Source: UBA6669 sp040382075 (GTDB lineage Bacteria > Verrucomicrobiota > Verrucomicrobiia > Opitutales > Opitutaceae). From it: a DNA stretch of 64,000 bases. Positions 8,218-18,800 of this stretch are shown here, in pieces (the stretch's first letter is position 1; each line of letters begins with the position of its first letter). The translations under genes and the position numbers were made by a program. The stretch lies in contig JBEIGD010000008.1 of the NCBI GenBank assembly GCA_040382075.1, forward strand, positions 1 through 64,000, written 5' to 3'. The notes beneath the pieces were generated by a model, which was not told where the DNA came from, did no database searches, and was given only the letters and a program-made list of their open reading frames with translations.

Positions 8218-9624
8218 ATGAATACCCCTCCTTCGTCACGCCCGCCCACCGCCCCAGCCACCCGCCGCGACTTTGTCCGAGCGTCCACCCTCGGCGCGGC
8301 GGGACTCGCGCTCGCCGGACCGCTTCGCGGCGATCCGTCGCCGTCGCCCGCGTCCCGCCCGACCGCCCCGGCCGGTGACTCCGAACTCTTCGCCGGGCGG
8401 GCCGCGGACTTCCTCGGCCAGGTGCTGGAGGTCGCACGCGGTCCTGGCGGCCTCCTGATCTCCCACTCGGACTTCGAGACGCGCCGTCCCCTGCAGGAGG
8501 GCGACGTCGCGCCGGAACTCCATCAGGTCCTCGACTCGGTCTGGGGCAAGGTCTCACCGAAGCCCACGGTGGCGGACTGGTACTACGGGGAAAACACCGC
8601 GTGGGCGACCGGTTCGGTCCTGTGGTCGCAGATGCTGCGGTACCGCGTCACGGGTGAGCCGGAGGCCCTGCGGCTCGCGCGGAAGTGCTTCCTCGACCTC
8701 AATCACATCTTCGACCTCTGCCGCGCGTTCGAGCCCGGCCTGATGGGCAAGCCTCACGGCGGCCGTGGAGGACCAACCACCAGCTTCGACCAATCCGCGA
8801 ATCCGATTCTCCACTACCTGCACTTCGCTCAGCATCTCGCGACCGACGCCGAGCGGGAGATCGCGCGGCGCAACCTGCGCGACCACGGCGACTACTACCT
8901 CCGCCGCAACTGGGTGATGAACCATCACGGGAACTTCGCCCGGATCGTCGACCGCCCCCACCCCAGCGCCACGAAGTATTTCGCCTGCGTGCACGCCGCA
9001 TTTGACCTGACCGGCGAGACGCGCTTCCGCGACGCCGCGGTCGCGCAGGTGCGGGAGGTCATCGCCGCCGGCCGGTTTCCGTGGCCGGGCAAGCGGTACG
9101 AGCTCAACTTCAACCTGTTCTACTATGCGTGGCTCGGGGAATACTGGCTGACCACGAGCCTCGCCAAGGACGCTGACTGGATCGGCCACATGCGCCTCTA
9201 CTGGGAGGCGGCGCAGAAGGGACTGGGCGAGGATGGCCTCCTGCTCGACGGAATCTACGACACCGAGCGGAGGGAGTTCACGCCGGTGCAGGAGGGCTGG
9301 GAGGACCGCAGCCCGCCGAGCGCGGGGTCGAACGCCACCGCGCGGCGGTGGTGGCGCTCCCCGACCGGCTATCAGGGACGTACGCTGTACTCGCTTGGCG
9401 TCGCCATCCTCGGACTCATGGTCACGAAGCACGGCATCGATCCGAAGGGCCACGAGGTGTCGCGGAGAATCCTGCGCCGCATTGACCGCTCCGGGCTGCG
9501 TCAGTGCTGGGACGACGGCCGGCTGCCAGACGAAATGAAGCCCTTCGCCAACCTGTTCGGCGCGGAGTTCCCGGCCCTCTGGATGATCGCCTACTGGATG
9601 GGCCGCGAGCAGAAGCTGTGGTGA
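8218..9624 (+). CDS. Tat-exported all-alpha protein of unknown function
   Basis: A 468-residue protein starting with a twin-arginine signal (TRRDFVRAS, Arg16-Arg17) and a hydrophobic stretch ending near LAGPLRG. The mature part is rich in aromatic helices (VADWYYGENTAWATGSVLWSQML, YELNFNLFYYAWLGEYWL, FGAEFPALWMIAYWMG), consistent with an (alpha/alpha) toroid as in glycoside hydrolases and polysaccharide lyases. I cannot assign a family or catalytic residues. It is divergent from the beta-helix gene with about 265 bases between starts, suggesting shared control. A second Tat-exported helical protein lies at 20356-21864. The leader before the ATG is CT-rich. Confidence 0.75.
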   Translation: MNTPPSSRPPTAPATRRDFVRASTLGAAGLALAGPLRGDPSPSPASRPTAPAGDSELFAGRAADFLGQVLEVARGPGGLLISHSDFETRRPLQEGDVAPELHQVLDSVWGKVSPKPTVADWYYGENTAWATGSVLWSQMLRYRVTGEPEALRLARKCFLDLNHIFDLCRAFEPGLMGKPHGGRGGPTTSFDQSANPILHYLHFAQHLATDAEREIARRNLRDHGDYYLRRNWVMNHHGNFARIVDRPHPSATKYFACVHAAFDLTGETRFRDAAVAQVREVIAAGRFPWPGKRYELNFNLFYYAWLGEYWLTTSLAKDADWIGHMRLYWEAAQKGLGEDGLLLDGIYDTERREFTPVQEGWEDRSPPSAGSNATARRWWRSPTGYQGRTLYSLGVAILGLMVTKHGIDPKGHEVSRRILRRIDRSGLRQCWDDGRLPDEMKPFANLFGAEFPALWMIAYWMGREQKLW

Positions 9625-9653
9625 TGCGCACGGGCGACGGCTCCCGCGCCGCC

Positions 9654-9667
9654 GCCCGGCACCGGGC
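9654..9667. terminator. Short GC hairpin between convergent genes
   Basis: GCCCGG-CA-CCGGGC (in practice a 5-bp stem with a 4-base loop) in the 62-base gap between the convergent stops at 9624 and 9687. Weak, with no T-tract. Confidence 0.3.
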
Positions 9668-9686
9668 AAGCAAAGCAGGCAGCCTC

Positions 9687-12600
9687 CTACTTCAGGATGT
9701 AGATCTCGAGCAGGCCGGTACCACGGGCGATGCCCGCACCCGTGAGTTGAACCGTGTAGGAACCCGGGGCGAGCATGACGACCACGCTTGAGTCCGCGCT
9801 TCCGGTCGCAAGCGGGAAAGCCCCGGCCGCTGCCGCCGCAGCCGCGAGTGCGACTGGGGTCGAAGCCGGCTGCGCAGCGATGACCGTCACTGGCGTGCCC
9901 CAGTTCTGGTTCTGAGCGATGAGCGTTTGCCTGCCGTCATAGACCCGCAGGAGCGGCGTTGTCAGCGGAGAGGGCACGCCGAACTGGCCAAGGCTGGGGC
10001 CGATGCCACGGAGGAGAACGCGGCCGGGTGCGTTGCCCTGGACCACGAGGCCGGCCACCAGCGCATCAGACCCGTTCACTGGGCCGAGCACGGAGAAGTT
10101 GATGAACTCGGCGGACTCCTCCGGCAACGCCGTGCTTGCGGGAAGAGCATACAGCTCCGCCAAGATCTGCCCGGCACCCCCGCCGCCGCTCGCTTGCAGC
10201 GCATAGGTGCCCGCCACGATCTCCGCGATCGCGGCCGCATCGCGGCTGGTCGGCGCGAGTCCGAACGCACCAGCTTGCACGAATGCCGCCGCAAGCGTGC
10301 TCTCGCCACTCCAGCCGCTGTTACTCACCAACAGCCGACCCTTGCCGTCGAGCAGCGCGAGCGAAGGGCTCTGCACCGCCCCAGGTACGCCGAACGGCGT
10401 GAGGCCCGGGCCAATCGCGCGAACGAGAAGCCTCAGCGGACCGGACGTCACGAAGCCTTGGGTGATCGTCTGCCCGCCGACGACCGTCGCCCGCACGGAG
10501 AGGTTGGCTAACCGAGTGACCGGGAGGAGCACGGCAGTCACGGTGCCAGTGCTGCTGGCGAAGTTGCCGGCGGCGTTGTAGGCGGCCGTCACCACATACT
10601 CACCCGGCGGGGAGTTGGCCGGCAGCGGAAAGGTGACGCTCGCCGTGCCATTGACGGGCGCCCCGGACGTTACCGGGGTTCCGACCTGCCGCCCGGCACT
10701 ATCTCTCACCGTGAAGGTGACGGTGCCGGTCCCAACCACGCCCGCCGTGTTGGGAGTGCTCGTCACCGTCGCGCGGAGTCTGAAGCCGTCGCTTCGCGAA
10801 TCCGCAGTGACGATAGTAGCGGTGTTGGCGCCGGCGAACCCAAGAGAAGCGGCGACATCGCCGCTAGCGGCAAAGGAACCGGCCGCATTGTAGCCGGCCA
10901 GAACCGTATAGTCACCCGGGGCGGTGCTCGCGGGCAGGACATAACTCGCGGTGGCGTTGCCGTTGGTCACCGTGCCCGAGGTCACCGGCGCGCCCACCTC
11001 CCGACCATTTCGATCCCTCACTGAGAAGGTAACCGTGCCGGCGTTGACCGGGCCACCCGCGCTGGTGACCCGGGCCGAGAGCAGAAGCGTCTGACTGGCG
11101 CCGGTGAAGGTGGCGCTGGCGGGGGTCACCACCACCGTGGTCGGGGCGGGATTCACCGTCAGGGATGCGCTGGCCGTGGCGGACACATACGTCGCGGTGT
11201 CAGTCGGAGTGAACGCGGCGTTGAGCGTCGGCGTGCCCACGGCAAGGACCGCGCCGGAGGCCGGAGCATAGGTGAAGGCGCCGGCGACCGGTGCGCCGTT
11301 GAACGTGGCGCTGGCGTTCAGCTGGCCGGTCCCGAGCGCGGTACCCGCCGTGAGCGCGGCCGGCGTCCAGGTGATCACCGGCACGCGGCGGACGGCCACC
11401 GTCTTGGTCTTGACCACACTGCTGCTGATGCCGTCGCTGACCCGGATGTTGATCGCGCGGTCGCGGGGGCTGAGGGAATCCGCCGCGAAGTACACGATCG
11501 CTCGCAGGGCCGCCTGCCACTCGGCAATCGTCGCGGTGCGGCCGGCCGACGCGAGGACGAGGGTCGGCACGCCGTTCAACTCGGCGTAGCTGGCCGCAAT
11601 GTTGCCCATCGTGCGCGGATCCGTGGTCAAAGCGAGGTACTCCCCGCCTCCTTGGTTATCGGTGATGGTGAGGAACGCTCCCTCCAGCGCCTGGTGATCC
11701 GTATCGGAAAGGGTCAAGTCAGGATCGACGGCGACCGCGTTGCCGCCGCTGGCGAAGAGAGTCGCCCCGGACGAGGGCGTCACGACCGGCGACTGGTTGG
11801 TCGCGGTGACGGTGACCGTCCGGGTGACGGTGTTGCTCAGCTGCACGCCGTCGCTGACGACGAAGCGGACGGTGCGGCCCGCGGTGCTGGGGACCGCGGC
11901 CGTGCTGGTGAACGTCACCGCCCGCAGGGCGGCCTGCCACTGGGCGATGGTGGCGGTGCCGCCTTCGGAGGAGAGGGCGAGCGAGAACGCATCCGCCGCG
12001 ACGATCGCTTCGGCCGCAAGGTTGCCGAAGGTCTCCGCGCTGGTATTCGTGAAGTCAAGGCGATCGGTGCCCGGCTGATAATTGCCCGAGAGCGTCACGG
12101 TCGCCAAACCGTCCGGAGGCAAGGTGAGCCCCGAGGGGAAGGAGAACCCAATCCCGGCGTCGACGACGACCGGCAAGGAAGGCGCACCGTCGGCGGACAC
12201 GAAGGACGTGCTGCCGGAACCCGCCGTCAGCACCGGAGCCGTGCTCACCACGATCCCGGAGGTGACCGGCGGCGTGAAGGTCAGCGTGGCGTCTTTCCCG
12301 TCCTCCCCCTGGATCATGCCGCCGTTCAGCACGATCGGGGAGGAGACGGCGATACCGTTGGCCGCGTTGTCGCCAAGCGCGACGCCGTAGCGGAAGGTCA
12401 GCGTGTTCGTGCCGCCGCCGGATACGTAGTCCGCCGTTCGCAGGTTCGAACCGACCGTGAGGTTGAGCCGCGGGACGCCGGTGACCATCACCTCCTGATC
12501 GAAGACGACCGTGAAGGTCACGGACTGCCCGCCGCCGTAGGTGCCGCTGGCGGGCGCGGTCACGGAGGAGATCGTGGGCCGCAGCACGGCGACCGTGACG

Positions 12601-15476
12601 GTCCGCGTGGCCGGGGCGCTGTCCGCCGTGCCATCATTGACGGTGAAGCGGATCGTGCGCGGGGCGGTGTTGGCCTTGATGACGGTGGCCCGGTAGGTCA
12701 CGGCGCGCAGCGCGGCCTGCCACTGGGCGACGGTCGCGGTGGCGCCGGCCGAAGTGAGGGCAAGGACGCCGGTCGCGGCCTGGTAGCTGCCCGTGATGTT
12801 GCCCACGGTGGCGAGGCTTGAGGGGGTGAACGCGAGCACGTCCGCGGCGCTCTGGAAACCTGCGTCGATCGCCACGGTGGCGGAGGCGAGGGTCGAGGCG
12901 TTGCGATCGGTGACCGTGATCGCGTCATCTACGACGACGGCCGAACCACCGCCGATCGCGCTGACAGCCCCTCCGGACGTCGTGACTACCGGGGTCTGGT
13001 TAACCGCCACGACGGTGACGCTCTTGGTCACCGTGTTGCTGTCCTGGACGCCGTCGTTGAAGACAAAGCTGATCCTGCGGGTCGCGGTGCTGGGCACCGG
13101 AGCGGTGCTCGTGAACGTCACCGCGCGGAAGGCGGCTTGCCACTGCGCCAGCGTGGCGGTGGTGCCGGCGGGAAGGAACAACCTCAGCGTGCCGGAGAAG
13201 CGTCCCCCTTGGATGGGACCGAATCGGGTCGCATCGGTGTTTGCGAACCCAAGCACATCAGTGGCCCGCTCAAAGCCGCCGGTGATGGTAACCACGCCTC
13301 CGACAGAGTCCGGTGTCACCGACAGCGACGGGTAGACGAGGGTGATGCCACCGTCGACGAGGACGGGCGTGGATGCCGCGTTGTCCGCAGCGACGAACGA
13401 CGTTGAGCCGGGGCTTGCGGCAAGAACGGGGACCGTGCCCACGACGATCCCGGTGGTGACCGGGGGAACGAGTGCGAGAAGGGCAGGGATGCCGCCGAGG
13501 GTCGAATTGATCGTCCCACCGTTGAGAACGACCGAATCGGCGACCGTGATTCCGGCGGGAGCGTTGTCCCCCGGACTGACCGTGTAGCGGAAGGTGAGAA
13601 CCGACGTGCCGCTCCCCGAAACATAACTCGCCTGCCGCGTCGACGAGCCAATCGTAAGCGGAAGGGACGGCGTGCCCGTAACCCCGACGCTTGAGCCAAA
13701 CGTGACCGTGAAATTGAGCTCGCCTCCCGCGCCGTAGGCGCCGTCGGCCGGAGTGCCGACTGCAACGATCACGGGTGCGTTACTGGGGACCGGCGAAGAT
13801 CCCCCCGAGGCGCCCCCCGACGCGGGAGTCGGTGTCGGAGTGGGACTGGGCGTTGGGGTCGGTGTCGGCGTCGGTGTCGGTGTTGGCGTTGGGGTCGGCG
13901 TCGGTGTCGGTGTCGGCGTCGGTGTGGGTGTTGGTGTTGGCGTCGGCGTCGGCGTCGGTGCAACGAAAGACAGGGTCTTCGCGGCGACATTGCTGACCTG
14001 CGAGCCGTCGAAAACCTGAAACGTGATGGTCCGGCTGGTCGTGTCGGGCGATCCCGCAGTGTTGTTGTAACTGACGGCGCGCAGGGCGGACCGCCATTGG
14101 CTCGTGGTGGCCGTCGCACCGACCGACTGGAGTTGGAGAGTGCCGACGGTGGAATCGTAGACGCCGGTGATGTTCCCGAAACTCATCACTCCGGTGTTGA
14201 TGAACCCGAGCACGTCCTCCGTGGATTGGAATCCAGCCGTGAGTCTGACTGTCGCCGTAGCGAGGGTGGCAGGCGCAGCCGTGAGGTCGAGGGCGGCATC
14301 GGCAACCACGGACCCGCCGCCGACGGTGAACGTCGCCGCACCCGCGCTCGTTGTCACAGTGGGTGGCGCGCTGGGCTGCGGCACCACGAACATGCTAAAG
14401 AACGGGGGGAAGCCAGTAATCGTGGTGCTCGGCACCGCAGCGGTGCTGTTGGTAAGCTTGGGGAAGGAGAAAATCGACGGTGGAGTTCCGTACACGCCTT
14501 GCAGATTTCCTGCATTGCCGACGTAGATCTTGGTGTCATCGACCGCCAAGTAGAACGCCCCGTAAGTCAGCGCGTCCGCGCCGATGGTTGTCGTAGGAAC
14601 CACGTTGCCGCTTGCGCTCAACGGATACGTGGTGACCCGACTACGGGCAGGCGTGCTTGCGGTCGCGTAGTCGTTGTTGAGCACGTAGATCGTCGTGGCG
14701 TCCACAGCGATGTTCACAGGTGAGAGGTCCGTGCTGGGCCCCGTGATCGTCCGGACCGGAGCCGCACGGCCCGAAGTGGAACGCTCGAAAATCAGCACCG
14801 AGTCCTCTGTAGTTATGCCCACACTAGCGTAAATGTCGGACCCCTCACGTGTGGCGTAAATGAAGTTACTGTCGACCGCGATCCCCCCGAAGCTGAGACC
14901 ACTCGGCAATGTTCCTTCGATCTCACGCACTGGGGCGAGCGGGCTCGCGCTGGTGTTGTTTACGAGGTCTGCCAAGGCGTAGGTCACAATCGAGTCCCGC
15001 CCGTCGAATACCTGGTCCCTCCTGAGCACGTAGAGGTGCCCATCGTAGATCTTTGCCGGTCCCAGATAGGTCGTGAAAAGTGGGTTTTGACTAGTCACGG
15101 GAGTATACGCCAGAAAGGTCTTGCTGATGGGCACCACACTTCCGGAGGCGTTCGAGGCGAACTTCAGAACGAACGGCGGATCGGGATAGCGCGCGCTAAA
15201 GAACACATAAAGGTGGGTCGAATCGGCAGCGAGGGACGTCGGCTGGGCGTCTCCCTGGAACGGAATACTTAACTGGCCGTGCGCGACGTTGCCATTCGCA
15301 CTCGGCGGGAAGGTGTAAACGCGGACGACGGCCGGCTCACCCTCAAAGGCGCCGACGAAGATCTGCGCGCGGGTCAACGGCAGCCCCAGCATGCAGGAGC
15401 AGAGTGCGAGGATGCACGCGGAGCGGCTGACACCCAAACCGGAAAGGGACACACGGATGAGCGAGAAAAAAGCCAT
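9687..15476 (-). CDS. Giant secreted beta-propeller, VCBS-like and Ig-like repeat surface protein
   Basis: A 1929-residue protein. The ATG at 15476 is chosen because it gives a proper signal peptide (MAFFSLIRVSLSGLGVS ... LPLTRAQ); the frame is open further upstream. The order is: propeller repeats (about 40-375); a VCBS/cadherin-like repeat (about 380-500, FQSTEDVLGF ... QWRSALRAVSYNN); a Pro-Thr linker (507-551); and alternating Ig-like blocks (VTGTPSLPLTIGSSTRQASYVSGSGTS type) and VCBS-like blocks to about 1400. MBG/Ig-type repeats with TVTFTVRD follow to about 1650. The end is two copies of an Opitutales-type C-terminal domain (LRLLVRAIGPGLTPFGV and RVLLRGIGPSLGQFGV). Likely a surface or matrix protein, possibly adhesive. 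Paralogue of the partial gene at 1-1572. Confidence 0.88.
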   Translation of the reverse strand: MAFFSLIRVSLSGLGVSRSACILALCSCMLGLPLTRAQIFVGAFEGEPAVVRVYTFPPSANGNVAHGQLSIPFQGDAQPTSLAADSTHLYVFFSARYPDPPFVLKFASNASGSVVPISKTFLAYTPVTSQNPLFTTYLGPAKIYDGHLYVLRRDQVFDGRDSIVTYALADLVNNTSASPLAPVREIEGTLPSGLSFGGIAVDSNFIYATREGSDIYASVGITTEDSVLIFERSTSGRAAPVRTITGPSTDLSPVNIAVDATTIYVLNNDYATASTPARSRVTTYPLSASGNVVPTTTIGADALTYGAFYLAVDDTKIYVGNAGNLQGVYGTPPSIFSFPKLTNSTAAVPSTTITGFPPFFSMFVVPQPSAPPTVTTSAGAATFTVGGGSVVADAALDLTAAPATLATATVRLTAGFQSTEDVLGFINTGVMSFGNITGVYDSTVGTLQLQSVGATATTSQWRSALRAVSYNNTAGSPDTTSRTITFQVFDGSQVSNVAAKTLSFVAPTPTPTPTPTPTPTPTPTPTPTPTPTPTPTPTPTPTPSPTPTPTPASGGASGGSSPVPSNAPVIVAVGTPADGAYGAGGELNFTVTFGSSVGVTGTPSLPLTIGSSTRQASYVSGSGTSVLTFRYTVSPGDNAPAGITVADSVVLNGGTINSTLGGIPALLALVPPVTTGIVVGTVPVLAASPGSTSFVAADNAASTPVLVDGGITLVYPSLSVTPDSVGGVVTITGGFERATDVLGFANTDATRFGPIQGGRFSGTLRLFLPAGTTATLAQWQAAFRAVTFTSTAPVPSTATRRISFVFNDGVQDSNTVTKSVTVVAVNQTPVVTTSGGAVSAIGGGSAVVVDDAITVTDRNASTLASATVAIDAGFQSAADVLAFTPSSLATVGNITGSYQAATGVLALTSAGATATVAQWQAALRAVTYRATVIKANTAPRTIRFTVNDGTADSAPATRTVTVAVLRPTISSVTAPASGTYGGGQSVTFTVVFDQEVMVTGVPRLNLTVGSNLRTADYVSGGGTNTLTFRYGVALGDNAANGIAVSSPIVLNGGMIQGEDGKDATLTFTPPVTSGIVVSTAPVLTAGSGSTSFVSADGAPSLPVVVDAGIGFSFPSGLTLPPDGLATVTLSGNYQPGTDRLDFTNTSAETFGNLAAEAIVAADAFSLALSSEGGTATIAQWQAALRAVTFTSTAAVPSTAGRTVRFVVSDGVQLSNTVTRTVTVTATNQSPVVTPSSGATLFASGGNAVAVDPDLTLSDTDHQALEGAFLTITDNQGGGEYLALTTDPRTMGNIAASYAELNGVPTLVLASAGRTATIAEWQAALRAIVYFAADSLSPRDRAINIRVSDGISSSVVKTKTVAVRRVPVITWTPAALTAGTALGTGQLNASATFNGAPVAGAFTYAPASGAVLAVGTPTLNAAFTPTDTATYVSATASASLTVNPAPTTVVVTPASATFTGASQTLLLSARVTSAGGPVNAGTVTFSVRDRNGREVGAPVTSGTVTNGNATASYVLPASTAPGDYTVLAGYNAAGSFAASGDVAASLGFAGANTATIVTADSRSDGFRLRATVTSTPNTAGVVGTGTVTFTVRDSAGRQVGTPVTSGAPVNGTASVTFPLPANSPPGEYVVTAAYNAAGNFASSTGTVTAVLLPVTRLANLSVRATVVGGQTITQGFVTSGPLRLLVRAIGPGLTPFGVPGAVQSPSLALLDGKGRLLVSNSGWSGESTLAAAFVQAGAFGLAPTSRDAAAIAEIVAGTYALQASGGGGAGQILAELYALPASTALPEESAEFINFSVLGPVNGSDALVAGLVVQGNAPGRVLLRGIGPSLGQFGVPSPLTTPLLRVYDGRQTLIAQNQNWGTPVTVIAAQPASTPVALAAAAAAAGAFPLATGSADSSVVVMLAPGSYTVQLTGAGIARGTGLLEIYILK
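13824..13958 (-). repeat. Pro-Thr linker tract, 45 codons
   Basis: An imperfect hexanucleotide array (GTCGGT, GTCGGC, GTTGGC and variants) encoding alternating Pro and Thr, with one Ser, between the first VCBS-like repeat and the Ig-like blocks. Codons are mixed, unlike the homogeneous array at 41-98 in the paralogue. Confidence 0.95.
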
Positions 15477-15834
15477 GGCGCAAAACACCGGGGTTGAAGA
15501 ACGGACAAGCCGCGAAGCCGACAAGCAGGCTTCGCCGGAGAGACAGCAGTCGGGACAAAGGATCATCGTCCAGAGTGCAGGCGGACAAGCAAAAACCGAT
15601 GCGCAACCGAGAGGTGGATACGCAAACAAACGAGTCCGGATCGAAAGCCGGGAATCCTCCCATCCGCGCCGAGCTCAGCCTCAAGCCGACCGTTGCCGTC
15701 CCCGGCGGGAGGCGTGGCTGCACGTCCAATGAACGCGCCACTCGCCGTCGCACATCGGCTTGGCCCCCCATGTTCGAGCGACGACGCACACACTGACAGC
15801 GAAGTGACCGCCGAGCTAAGGTCGATGCAGAGAC
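15477..15834. other. Intergenic spacer upstream of the giant surface protein
   Basis: 358 bases between two minus-strand genes. It contains the leader hairpin at 15512-15535. I found no other gene, and no convincing promoter by eye. Confidence 0.5.
15512..15535 (-). other. Leader stem-loop 36 bases upstream of the start codon
   Basis: A perfect 8-bp inverted repeat, GCGAAGCC / GGCTTCGC, with an 8-base loop. It lies in the untranslated leader of the giant surface protein gene. It could affect translation or be a late terminator of the upstream gene; neither is shown. Confidence 0.35.
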
Positions 15835-18800
15835 CTAGAGGTCCGGATTCATCAGGCTCACGCCCATCAGGCCGACGACCACCTCCGGGGAGAGCGTTTC
15901 CAAGGTGACCGACGCCAAGGGCACGTCGCGGCGGAGGCGCCACGAGAGCACCATCGCCCGGCAGTCCTTCCCGAGTTGCACCTGCGGCGGTGGTTCCTTG
16001 GGGAGGGCGAACGCGTCCACCGTGTAGTCGTAATCCAATCCGCCCCACGAACTCAGGTTCCAGTAGTTGAGAGGCGGCACGAGTTCCAGCGTCTCCTCCA
16101 CCCCATCCGCGTACCGGAAACGCAGCACCGCGTTGGCGATCCGGAAGTGCATCGGAAAGGTCGAGCCGGCCACGAGCAGCCACGCCGCCTCGGCGGACCG
16201 CCCGACCGGCACCGTCACCGCGCGGGGCCAGTTGTCCCAGCGTGAGGTGAATGCGACGTTGCGGGCGTCGTCCGCGACGGCGAAGCGAGCACCTTGGGGA
16301 GTGACCAAGTCGCCCGCGGCATCGCGGAGCGCCCGCACGTTCGCGAGGTCGATCGCCGGCGGCTTGTCACCCCAGTGCGTGAAGGTCCAAGCCGACCATC
16401 CATCCGTGCCGAGCCGCAACGAGACCGTCTCGGGCCGCGGCGACCGGTACGCCTGCTGGAAGAGGGTCCGCACGTCCCCGTTGAACTGCGCCCGCAGGTC
16501 GACGGTCGCCCAGCGCGCCGACGGCGGGGCCCGCCGCGGCGTTTGCTCGGCCGCCCGCGCCGCCGCGCCGGGATCGTCGATGCGTCCCTTCCCGACCCGC
16601 CACTGCGGGAGTTCGCCCACCTGCATCTCCGCGACCGCTACGAAATGACCAGCCCGCTCGCCCCAGCGCCCGGTGATGCGCCCGTCCTGCACGCGCACGC
16701 CAGTCAGCGCCCCCTGGGGATCCTGGACCCCGACCAGCTTCCCCGGCGCGATCGGGAGCGAAAACGGTTCACCGACCCGGCCCGACCACGCGACCGCCTC
16801 CTCCGGCGCCACGCGCCGCTCGACATGGATCGCGATGTCCGCCGACCGTCGCGAGGTCACGCGGAGCCGCAACCAGGTGCAACCGAAGCCGGGCTCGACC
16901 GTCCACGGCACGTCCGTGCCATCGACCGTGACGCGGGCGACCCGCTCGGCACGGACCGGCAGGCGAAAGTCCAGCGCCGCCTCGCGCGTCAGGGTGACGG
17001 TGTAGCGGTCGATCCCGCCCTCGCGGCGGAAGCGGAACGAGAAGTCGGGCGACCGCAGCGCGGCGCTCGGCCAGGCCGTCGGGAGGGCCGGGCGGAACCG
17101 GACGACACCGTTGGGATAGTCAGGCTCGTAGCCGAACATCCCGTTCACCACCGCCCGCGGGAACATGTTCACGCTGTCGCCGAAGTCCGCGCCCGCGGCG
17201 ATGTGGCTGAAACCGCCCGGCATGCCGCCCGCGTAGGCGGTTTCGAGGAGCGCGCCGCGCAGGAGATCCCAACTCTCGTCGGCGAGTCCGGTCTGGGCAT
17301 ACGCGAGCGCGAGAGCCCAGACGTCGCCGTTGAAGATGTCGCGGACGGACCACTTGCTCGGCGTCCAGTTGGAAAGCTGGCAGAGCGAACCGCCGTACGG
17401 GAGCCGGATGCGCTCAAGGGCCCATTCGGTGTAGTGGAGCGCCTGCAGCGCCTCGATCGGCGCGAGCAGGCCCGCCTCGATCGGCAGGTACTGGCTGAGG
17501 GTCCAGGCATCGGGATGCACGCGGTGCGGGGGTTCTTGCTCCACGTAGAGTCCAAAGTGCCCGCGCTCACGCAGCCACAGCTTCTCGCGCAGCGCGCGCT
17601 GGATGCGATCGGCCGACTGCTGGTGACGCGCGGCCGCGGCGGCATCGCCCGCCCGCCGCGCGAGGTCGCGCGCGGCGAGATGGGCGGTGGAGACGTAGGC
17701 GGACTGCTCGACGCTCCCGCCGCCGTTGTACCAGACCGAGTCGGTTGGGAGCGTGTTGATGTAGCTCTCGTACAAGCCGTCGCCGTCGGGATCGAAGCAC
17801 TCCCTCGCCCACTCAAGATGGCGTTCCAGCGCCGGTCGCAATCCGCGTTCCAGATCGGGATCCGCCGTCGCCCGCCAGCCTTGGATCGTCTGATCGAAGA
17901 ACTGGGTCTGCGTGTCGTACATGTCGTACGGCGTCGCGATCTTGCCGCGCCCGTGGAAACGCGACTTCGCGGATTGCTGCGCGCCGAGGCGGACCGGATC
18001 GGGGTCGGGCCGCTCCTTGTCGGGCGCGTCGGTGACCTGCCGCGCGAAGTAGACCGCGGCATTAGCCGCGACGCGGTCGTGCCAACCGAGCGCCGTGGAG
18101 CCGGAAATCACGCGCCAGCCGAGGAAGGGAATGTTGAACGACAGCGTGCCGTGGTGGAATTCCGTCGTGCGCGGGTGGTAGAGCGCGTCGATCGCGTGGC
18201 CGACCGACGCGAGCGCGGCGTCGAGGAAGGGATCGGGGGTCTCGGAGACAATCCGTTCGCTGGCGGCTTGGTGCTTCCATGCGTCGGCGAAGGCCGCCGC
18301 TGCGTCGGGTTGCTCCACCGCCGCATCGGCCTCCACCGTGGCAAATCGCCAGTGGATCGTGGCGGTTCCACCCGCCAGCGGAATCACTCCGCCGGCGGCG
18401 GGAAGGCTCCCGCCCGCGCTCGCCGCGAGTCGAGCCGGGGACTCCGACGCGGATGCATCGGCCACCCGTACGTCTCCCGCGCGATCAGGACCGCCCACGA
18501 ACTCAAGCGTCGGCGCTTCAGCGGTCCGGAGCCGCACCTGGCTTCCCTCGATACGAACCGTGTTCCCGGCGGACCACTCCGGCATGACTCCGTATCCCAG
18601 CTCCGGTTTGCGCGGGTCGCCCTGGCGCACGATGTGGGGGTTGCCACGCATCACCGGGTCCCACGACCCGCGATTCGCCGAGCCTGGGCCTCCCAGCATC
18701 CAGACCAACTGATCGCCCGGCCGCAGACCCTCGGCCTGCAACCGCAAGGCGAAGCCCTCCACCTCGCGCAGCGGCACCGCCTCCAGACGCAGGCGCACGC

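Noticed and set aside
7953..8288. N-terminal extension of the beta-helix gene
   Set aside because: It would overlap the divergent Tat-exported gene and place a signal peptide in the middle of the protein; composition is not protein-like.
13824..13958. Possible CRISPR-like or satellite array
   Set aside because: The six-base periodicity is an in-frame Pro-Thr codon tract within a long coding region; there are no spacers.
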